From assembly GCA_937906945.1 (NCBI GenBank), contig CALCUE010000026.1, positions 189,384 to 253,383 on the forward strand: a DNA stretch of 64,000 nucleotides, in the 5' to 3' direction. The stretch is from an uncultured Clostridia bacterium. Its GTDB lineage: Bacteria > Bacillota > Clostridia > Oscillospirales > Ruminococcaceae. The notes below the pieces were generated by a model. The model searched no databases and had not been told where the DNA came from. It saw only the letters and a list, made by a program, of their open reading frames with translations. Below, piece by piece: positions 59,253 to 64,000 of this stretch (positions are counted from its first letter, which is position 1; every line of letters begins with the position of its first letter). Made by a program: the position numbers and the translations under genes.

Positions 59253-59865
59253 ATCCCTCAATTTGTCGCTTCTGGATTCGAAACTCGTTCATAAACATGG
59301 GCAGCATCTTCTGCGAATAGGCTTTGAGCGCATATTCTCCGTTGCAAATGCACCAATCGTATAGAAGAGCCCGCTCGCAAAGAGCATAGGCTTTGACGAT
59401 CTCGTTGGCGGAAACGTCGTTTCGCAGTTCTCCCCGCTCCTGTCCTTCCACCACAGTAACCCGCAGAAGCTTATAATACGTGCGGCTTCGGTCCAGCAAA
59501 TGTTTTTCGCTTTTTGTAATCAGTTGGGATGAATAAAGCCGAGCCAAAAGATCAATGGAAATCCGGTTTTCGATCATGCCGAAAAGTTCTTCATTATAAA
59601 ACATCAGCTTATCAAAGCAATCCATTTCCGGCGCCACCGTTTTTTCCAGTTCCTCATACTTTTCATCAAAAAGATAAGAAAGGGAGCTTAATAAAGCGTC
59701 TTTTCCGGCAAAATAATGATAGAAAGAACCCTTGGACGTTTCGGATTCCTCAATGATATCCTCAACGGTCGTGTCATCGTAGCCCTGCTCGTAGAATAGT
59801 CTCCACGCGGCGTCAACGATCCGGCTTTTGGTGTTGCGCTGATTTTTTCTCGGCATATCGCTCAC
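59251..59865 (-). CDS. TetR/AcrR-family regulator
   Basis: The 204-residue protein has a TetR-type helix-turn-helix at residues 10-56 (RIVDAAWRLFYEQGYDDTTV, SETSKGSFYHYFAGKDALL) and an all-helical ligand-binding domain. Its target is not evident; the divergent DUF1015 gene lies 190 bp away and is the nearest candidate. GAGGTGAGC precedes the ATG. Confidence 0.9.
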   Translation of the reverse strand: MSDMPRKNQRNTKSRIVDAAWRLFYEQGYDDTTVEDIIEESETSKGSFYHYFAGKDALLSSLSYLFDEKYEELEKTVAPEMDCFDKLMFYNEELFGMIENRISIDLLARLYSSQLITKSEKHLLDRSRTYYKLLRVTVVEGQERGELRNDVSANEIVKAYALCERALLYDWCICNGEYALKAYSQKMLPMFMNEFRIQKRQIEG

Positions 59866-60057
59866 CTCTCAGTTTCCATTGTAACATAAGAAGAAAGTGG
59901 GAACAACACTATTTTTCTTTTCTCGCCGCATTTTGAAAACTTTTCTTCTGATTTCTTTTTTGTTTTTGACATTTTATCCAAAGATGGGCTTCCTCTCTTG
60001 TATTTTATGACGGAACAAGGTATGATAAACGCAGAAATAAAATTTGGAGGTAATGGT

Positions 60058-61233
60058 ATGGATTATAAAGAGAAACTGGAAAAACTCGGTGTTATGGTCC
60101 CCCACATTCTTCTTCCCAATGACACGGTCGATTATGCCCGGTATGCCGTCCTGGCCTGCGACCAATATGCCGCTCAACCCGACTATTGGGAGCGTGTCCG
60201 CCAAACGGTCGGCGACGCTCCTTCCACCCTTCATATGACTTTGCCCGAAGCCTGGCTTTTGGCCGGCGACAAAGATTACGGCAAACGTAACGAAGCTATG
60301 AACCGCTATCTTTCCGATGGTACTCTTTGTGATATCGGGGAGGCCATGGTTTTCAATCACCGGCAAACCCCCGACGGAATGCGCCACGGTCTTATCGCCG
60401 CTTTTGATCTTGAACAGTATGACTATCAGCCCGGCGGCGACAACCTCATCAAAGTCACCGAGCGCACCGATTTTTCCCGAGTCGTTCCCCGTATGGAGAT
60501 CCGCCGTCACGCTCCTTTGGAACTTCCCCACGTGCTCATGCTCATTATCGACAAGGAGGACAAGCTGATGACCATGCTTGACCGGGAGTACGACAACATG
60601 GAACCGCTCTATGACTTTGATCTGATGGAAGGCGGCGGTCACCTTTCCGGCAAAAAAGTCGCTAATCCGTCTCTTCTTCAAAAAGTGGCCGATACCATGG
60701 AGGAAATTTTTCTCGAAAATGACAGCCGTTTTTCCTTTGCCATCGGCGATGGAAACCACTCCCTTGCTTCCGCGAAAAGCTACTGGGAGGAACTGAAAAA
60801 GACGCTTTCTCCGGAAGAGCAGAAAAACCATCCGGCCCGCTACTGTCTGGCGGAGATCATCAACCTCTACGATCCGGCCATGCCTTATGAATGTATGAAC
60901 CGTTTGCTCTCCGGCGTATCCGACCCCGAAAAAGCGCTTTCCGAAATGGGGCTTTCGCTGTCGTCTCTTCCTTCTTTGCAGGAACTGCAGCCCATTCTGG
61001 ATTCCTATCTGGAAAAGCACCCCGAAGTTACCCTCGAATACGTTCACGACGCCGACACCTGTGAAAATCTCGGTAAAAAGGAAGGCTGTATCGCTTTTGT
61101 CTATCGATCCTTCGACCGGGACAGCGTTCTGCAAATGATTCAAAACAACGCCGTCTTCGTTCGCAAAAGCTTTGCCATGGGACACCCGTTTGAAAAACGG
61201 TATTATCTGGAAGCTCGAAAAATTGTGCGGTAA
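60058..61233 (+). CDS. DUF1015 family protein
   Basis: The 391-residue protein matches DUF1015 along its length: VPHILLPNDTVDYARYAVLACDQYAAQPDYW at the N-terminus, FAIGDGNHSLASAK in the middle, and FVRKSFAMGHPFEKRYYLEAR at the end. The family is related to ParB/SerK-type folds, and an archaeal member is a serine kinase; the bacterial role is not known. The ATG at 60058 follows TTGGAGGTAATGGT. It is monocistronic. Confidence 0.9.
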   Translation: MDYKEKLEKLGVMVPHILLPNDTVDYARYAVLACDQYAAQPDYWERVRQTVGDAPSTLHMTLPEAWLLAGDKDYGKRNEAMNRYLSDGTLCDIGEAMVFNHRQTPDGMRHGLIAAFDLEQYDYQPGGDNLIKVTERTDFSRVVPRMEIRRHAPLELPHVLMLIIDKEDKLMTMLDREYDNMEPLYDFDLMEGGGHLSGKKVANPSLLQKVADTMEEIFLENDSRFSFAIGDGNHSLASAKSYWEELKKTLSPEEQKNHPARYCLAEIINLYDPAMPYECMNRLLSGVSDPEKALSEMGLSLSSLPSLQELQPILDSYLEKHPEVTLEYVHDADTCENLGKKEGCIAFVYRSFDRDSVLQMIQNNAVFVRKSFAMGHPFEKRYYLEARKIVR

Positions 61234-61318
61234 TTGGATTTTTTTCCCTTTCATAATCGTTTTTGTTTTTGCCAAAATAATGGTGCAAACGCAAAATGAT
61301 TAAAGGAGTGTAAAATCA

Positions 61319-61465
61319 ATGTCTAACAAACAGTCCAAAGAAACTCTTGAAAGAGTTAAACAGGAAGCTGCCAATGAAGTTGGCGTAAACCTCAAACAGG
61401 GTTATAACGGCGACCTCACTTCCCGTCAGGCCGGTTCTGTCGGTGGCCAGATGGTCAAGAAGATG
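61319..61465 (+). pseudogene. Alpha/beta-type small acid-soluble spore protein, 3' end replaced
   Basis: The first 49 codons read as an alpha/beta SASP (SKETLERVKQEAANEVGV, then YNGDLTSRQAGSVGGQMVKKM). Intact SASPs continue after MVKKM with about 8-12 residues such as an IEQYE-like helix. Here foreign sequence follows and the frame runs to a stop at 61558, adding about 30 unrelated residues. SASPs coat and protect spore DNA. AAAGGAG stands before the ATG. The chimeric product may still bind DNA, but its C-terminus is altered. Confidence 0.85.
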
Positions 61466-61571
61466 AGTACCATACGACGCGCGAGTTACACCCGCGCAGA
61501 CCGCACCGCGCCGGGGCACGAAGTGGAAGTGAAATACATAGCAGCGATTGCCATTTAGGAGGAATATAGGG

Positions 61572-61817
61572 ATGAAAAGACTGATTTCCTGCGAGTTTAA
61601 TATGGATACTGCCTGTGTGGAGCTGAAATACTCTGACGGCAGTATGATTGCCATCGACACTATTGCTGTGGAAAATGAGGTTGCCGATAATATGTATCAG
61701 CGTTCCGAACTGGACTGGATGATTTACAACAAGCCGCTGGAGTATGCACAGCTTGTACTTGGAGGTGACTTGCAGGCATACTTGAAAGAAACACCGGAAC
61801 ATAGGCTGATAGATTAA
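61572..61817 (+). CDS. DUF6061 family small protein
   Basis: The 81-residue protein begins after an AGGAGGAA site and reads MKRLISCEFNMDTACVELK, then SDGSMIAIDTIAVENEVAD and RSELDWMIYNKPLEYAQLVL, as in the DUF6061 proteins of clostridial conjugative elements. Function is unknown. It supports a mobile origin for the right end of the window. Confidence 0.8.
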   Translation: MKRLISCEFNMDTACVELKYSDGSMIAIDTIAVENEVADNMYQRSELDWMIYNKPLEYAQLVLGGDLQAYLKETPEHRLID

Positions 61818-61833
61818 CAGTAAATATAGCAGC

Positions 61834-61863
61834 GCCCACCGATCAAAATCATAATCGGTGGGC
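61834..61863. terminator. Bidirectional terminator after the DUF6061 gene
   Basis: GCCCACCGAT pairs perfectly with ATCGGTGGGC; T6 follows on the plus strand. Confidence 0.88.
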
Positions 61864-61870
61864 ACATTTT

Positions 61871-62122
61871 TTATTGTTCCGTTATATCCAGTCCGACGAA
61901 AAAATCATCGTAACTGCACTTATAAATCTTTTTCAACTCAATCAAAACGCTGGCGCGGATATTCAGTTCTCCGGCTTCATATTTCGCGTATGTCGTGCGG
62001 CCAATGTCACAGCCACGGCGCTGAAGCTCTGCACACAGCTTTTCCTGAGAAAGCCCGCTTTCAGCTCTCAGCCTTCTTAGATTGTCGCCCATATTGCGGT
62101 CACGCCGTATTTTCTGTTTCAT
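61871..62122 (-). CDS. Small XRE-family regulator
   Basis: The 83-residue protein is a single Cro/C1-type helix-turn-helix domain (NLRRLRAESGLSQEKLCAEL, GRTTYAKYEAGELNI, LKKIYKCSYDDFF). The ATG at 62122 is chosen for the GAGGTGAGG site just before it. It is divergent from the SLOG-like gene, and an inverted repeat between the two is a likely operator. Confidence 0.85.
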   Translation of the reverse strand: MKQKIRRDRNMGDNLRRLRAESGLSQEKLCAELQRRGCDIGRTTYAKYEAGELNIRASVLIELKKIYKCSYDDFFVGLDITEQ

Positions 62123-62143
62123 TTCCTCACCTCGCATACCTGA

Positions 62144-62218
62144 TTGACCAGTATTGGTTGCAGATTATCTATATGGTATGCTACAATGAGGAAAAATATT
62201 GTCCGTGATACTGGTCAA
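62144..62218. promoter_or_regulatory. 11-bp inverted repeat flanking divergent promoters
   Basis: TTGACCAGTAT (62144-62154) is repeated as ATACTGGTCAA (62208-62218) without mismatch, 53 bp apart. TTGCAG and TACAAT-like promoter elements for the plus-strand gene lie between them. The arrangement fits a repressor that loops or covers both promoters. Confidence 0.65.
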
Positions 62219-62237
62219 CATGAGCTGGAGGAGAAAA

Positions 62238-62669
62238 ATGAGCGTGTGTACTTTCTTTGGTCATCACAACTGTCCGGCAGAGGTGAAGTCGAAGCTACGT
62301 AAAGTTCTGACTGATCTGATAGAGAATCATTCGGTGGATGTGTTTTACGTTGGCAACAAAGGAGCTTATGATCGGATGGTTCGCACCGTTCTGCAGGAGC
62401 TGGCACAGAAATACGCTCACATCCATTACGCTGTGGTATTGGAGCGTATGCCCGGAAAACGGGACGAAGATATTCCGGAGGACTATTCCGATACCATGCT
62501 GCTGGAGGGCATCGAGGAAGTACCTCCGCGTTTTGCGATTGTCTGGCGCAACAAATGGATGCTTCGTCAGTCAGATTATGTTGTAGCCTACGTTACCCAT
62601 TCCTGGGGCGGTGCAGCACAGTTCGCAGCGATGGCTGAACGGCAACAGAAAACCGTTATCCATCTTTGA
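62238..62669 (+). CDS. SLOG-like nucleotide-binding-fold protein
   Basis: The 143-residue protein has a Rossmann-like layout: an N-terminal strand and loop VCTFFGHHNCP (residues 3-13), FYVGNKGAYDRMV (about 37-49), and a C-terminal VVAYVTHSWGGAAQFAAMA (about 114-132). These patterns resemble DUF1273/SLOG-type proteins, which bind nucleotide ligands; some SLOG proteins act in phage defence. The assignment is tentative. The ATG follows GGAGGAG. It is divergent from the small XRE gene. Confidence 0.6.
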   Translation: MSVCTFFGHHNCPAEVKSKLRKVLTDLIENHSVDVFYVGNKGAYDRMVRTVLQELAQKYAHIHYAVVLERMPGKRDEDIPEDYSDTMLLEGIEEVPPRFAIVWRNKWMLRQSDYVVAYVTHSWGGAAQFAAMAERQQKTVIHL

Positions 62670-62704
62670 TTTGTAAATATTTCATGTCTTTCCCGGATCA
62701 CATT

Positions 62705-62733
62705 GACTTTTGTCAGATTCCCTGCTATACTAA
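62705..62733 (+). promoter_or_regulatory. Promoter of the Fur-family gene
   Basis: TTGACT (62705-62710) and TATACT (62728-62733) are 17 bp apart. Confidence 0.85.
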
Positions 62734-62737
62734 TCTG

Positions 62738-62752
62738 CGAATGAATCGCAAA
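62738..62752. promoter_or_regulatory. Inverted repeat TGCGA-N5-TCGCA, possible Fur/Zur operator
   Basis: This 15-bp inverted repeat lies right after the -10 box at the expected transcription start, before the gene of the Fur-family regulator. The position suits autorepression; the sequence differs from the Bacillus Fur, Zur and PerR boxes. Confidence 0.5.
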
Positions 62753-62766
62753 TTGGAGGTGCTTGT

Positions 62767-63162
62767 GTGGCGAAGTATATGACGAAACAACGGAAAACTC
62801 TGCTCGATTATTTCTCGCGTCATACCCATGAAGCACTTTCAGCAAAACAGATCGCGGATGCACTCGGTGAAGATCAGATCAGCGCCAGCGCCGTGTACCG
62901 GAATCTGGCTGCACTGGAGGAAGACGGACTTCTGAAGCGCGTCAGCAAACCCGGAAGTCACGAAGCATTCTTTCAATATACAGACGATTCGGAATGCGTC
63001 GAAAAACTGCATCTGTCCTGTAAACGATGCGGGAAAATGTTCCACATGAACACATCCGGCGCGGAGCAGTTGATCCGCACAATCGCGGAAAAGGAAGGCT
63101 TTTCCGTTGATCGGTCGGAAACCGTTTTATACGGAATCTGCGAAGCCTGTCAGAAAACATAA
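62767..63162 (+). CDS. Fur-family metal-dependent regulator (Zur-like)
   Basis: The 131-residue protein has a winged helix (KTLLDYFSRHTHEALSAKQI, SASAVYRNLAALEEDGLL) and the structural zinc Cys pairs CKRCG and CEACQ, with His/Glu residues around HLSCKRCGKMFH. The GTG start follows GGAGGTGCTT. The ZnuA-like gene downstream suggests control of zinc or manganese uptake. Confidence 0.88.
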   Translation: MAKYMTKQRKTLLDYFSRHTHEALSAKQIADALGEDQISASAVYRNLAALEEDGLLKRVSKPGSHEAFFQYTDDSECVEKLHLSCKRCGKMFHMNTSGAEQLIRTIAEKEGFSVDRSETVLYGICEACQKT

Positions 63163-63181
63163 ACGAAGGGAGGAAGCCATC

Positions 63182-63478
63182 ATGTCAAAGAGAAACCGTA
63201 TTATGACTGTACTGCTTGCAGCGGCGGTTTTGTTTGTGATGCTTTCCTCTGCCTGCTATATTGCTATCGAAGCCGACCATGACTGCATTGGTGACGACTG
63301 CCCGATCTGCTATCAAATCAGCGTTTGCGAAAATACGCTGAGGTCTGTCGGGCAGGCTGTTATCATTCTGATCCTTGCGGCATTCATCGGTATCACTATG
63401 TTTTCTATGCCGTCTTTTGCAAAAAAGCCGGCATACAATACCTCTCTCGTCACTCTCAAGGTAAAACTTTCGGATTAA
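63182..63478 (+). CDS. Small membrane protein with a Cys-rich loop
   Basis: The 98-residue protein has two membrane segments (about 6-27 and 58-78). Between them is HDCIGDDCPICYQISVC, with four Cys and one His that could bind metal. I recall similar short proteins in metal-uptake clusters but know no function. It starts 19 bp after the Fur-family gene, with AGGGAGGA upstream, and is followed by a ZnuA-like gene. Confidence 0.7.
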   Translation: MSKRNRIMTVLLAAAVLFVMLSSACYIAIEADHDCIGDDCPICYQISVCENTLRSVGQAVIILILAAFIGITMFSMPSFAKKPAYNTSLVTLKVKLSD

Positions 63479-63600
63479 ATCAGAACTGATCTCACAAGGG
63501 AGCAGTCTATCCTTCCGGGATAGGCGTATCGGCGTTTGCCGCTTCCTTGTATTTTTGCGCTCATTTTCAGTTTCTGATTTCATTCGGAGGTTTATTTTTA

Positions 63601-64000
63601 TGAAAAAAATTGTTTCTGTTCTGCTTGCCGTCCTGATGCTTGCAGGCATTCTCACCGGCTGCGGCAAAGTGCCCACAGGCAATAGCGAAAAACTGTCCAT
63701 CGTGACTACCATCTTCCCGGAATACGACTGGGTGATGAATATTCTCGGCGAAAAAGCCTCTGACGCTGACGTCACTATGCTCCTTGATAACGGTGTTGAT
63801 CTGCACAGCTATCAGCCCAGTGCAGACGATATCATCAAGATTTCCCGCTGTGACCTCTTTATCTACGTTGGCGGCGAATCCGATGGATGGGTTGAGGACG
63901 CGCTGAAAGAAGCGACCAATAAGGATATGGTCGTGATCGACCTTCTCGACGTGCTCGGCGATGCCGTCAAGGAGGAAGAGGTCAAGGAAGGTATGGAAGC
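63601..64000 (+). CDS. ZnuA-like metal ABC transporter substrate-binding lipoprotein (partial)
   Basis: The first 133 residues are seen; the gene runs past the window end. A signal peptide with lipobox LTGC (Cys20) leads to the cluster A-I fold: LSIVTTIFPEYDWVMNIL and a DVTMLLDNGVDLHSYQPSADD segment that carries the first metal-ligand His. It would capture zinc or manganese for an ABC importer encoded further on. TTCGGAGG precedes the ATG. Confidence 0.9.

Larger units (their letters stand above)
61466..64000. mobile_element. Probable second mobile element or foreign segment
   Basis: The SASP coding sequence ends abruptly at about 61465. Beyond it are a DUF6061 gene typical of clostridial ICEs, an XRE regulator, a SLOG-like gene and a metal-uptake cluster. 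No integrase is seen before the window ends. The boundary is clear from the broken gene, but whether this is an insertion, a rearrangement or an assembly join cannot be told here. Confidence 0.55.

Noticed and set aside
59974..61275. A 433-codon open frame on the minus strand opposite the DUF1015 gene
   Set aside because: The plus-strand frame matches DUF1015 throughout and has a good ribosome binding site; the minus-strand frame has neither.

Overview
The window looks like the chromosome of a spore-forming member of the Clostridia, with mobile-element DNA at both ends. Pointers to this are spoIIR, a CotJC-type manganese catalase remnant, an alpha/beta small acid-soluble spore protein (SASP) remnant, IreB, a YlbF-family protein, a CIRCE element before groESL, a membrane pyrophosphatase, and a T-box leader. 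I cannot fix the genus from sequence alone.

Region 1 (1 to about 15.42 kb) is an accessory element. It carries a RepA-like replication initiator, an XRE regulator, an AbrB-type protein, and a defence operon on the minus strand reading AlbA_2/ATPase protein, hsdM, hsdS, hsdR, kwaA, kwaB. Beyond the operon lie an array of hairpins, a zinc-ribbon protein, TnpV, a small unknown protein and a ParB-like protein. The element ends inside a cotJC gene, of which only the 3' part remains.

Region 2 (about 15.42 to 61.47 kb) is chromosomal core. Minus-strand genes come first: a TetM-like ribosomal GTPase fused to a Rae1/YacP-type NYN nuclease, rqcH, a Nif3-like gene, trmK, a DUF1858 gene, nth, a PTS IIC, a three-gene tryptophan-type ABC transporter behind a T-box with a UGG specifier, an acyl-ACP thioesterase and a PAP2 protein. 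Next are ireB and neighbours, groESL, and an operon of a solute-binding lipoprotein, metG, tatD and trmB. A plus-strand block follows: small membrane proteins, an adenosine-deaminase-like gene, VanY, a phosphoesterase, and a PHP/Lrp/aminotransferase/ispE operon in which IspE is fused to a ProX-type tRNA-editing domain. Then come spoIIR, hppA, a small (p)ppGpp synthetase, deoC, ylbF, miaB, mazF, a WYL regulator, yitT, an rRNA methyltransferase, a phosphopantetheinyl transferase, a B12-type radical SAM protein, a TetR regulator and a DUF1015 gene. tRNA-Thr(UGU) and tRNA-Tyr(GUA) lie on the minus strand near 39.9 kb.

Region 3 (about 61.47 kb to the end) begins where foreign-looking sequence replaces the last codons of a SASP gene. 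It holds a DUF6061 gene, an XRE regulator facing a SLOG-like gene across an 11-bp inverted repeat, and the start of a metal-uptake cluster: a Fur-family regulator, a small Cys-containing membrane protein and a ZnuA-like lipoprotein cut by the window end.

The most notable observations are the joint type I restriction plus Kiwa operon, the GTPase-nuclease fusion next to rqcH, the IspE-ProX fusion, and a family of roughly 25-bp GGT...ACC hairpins in the left element.
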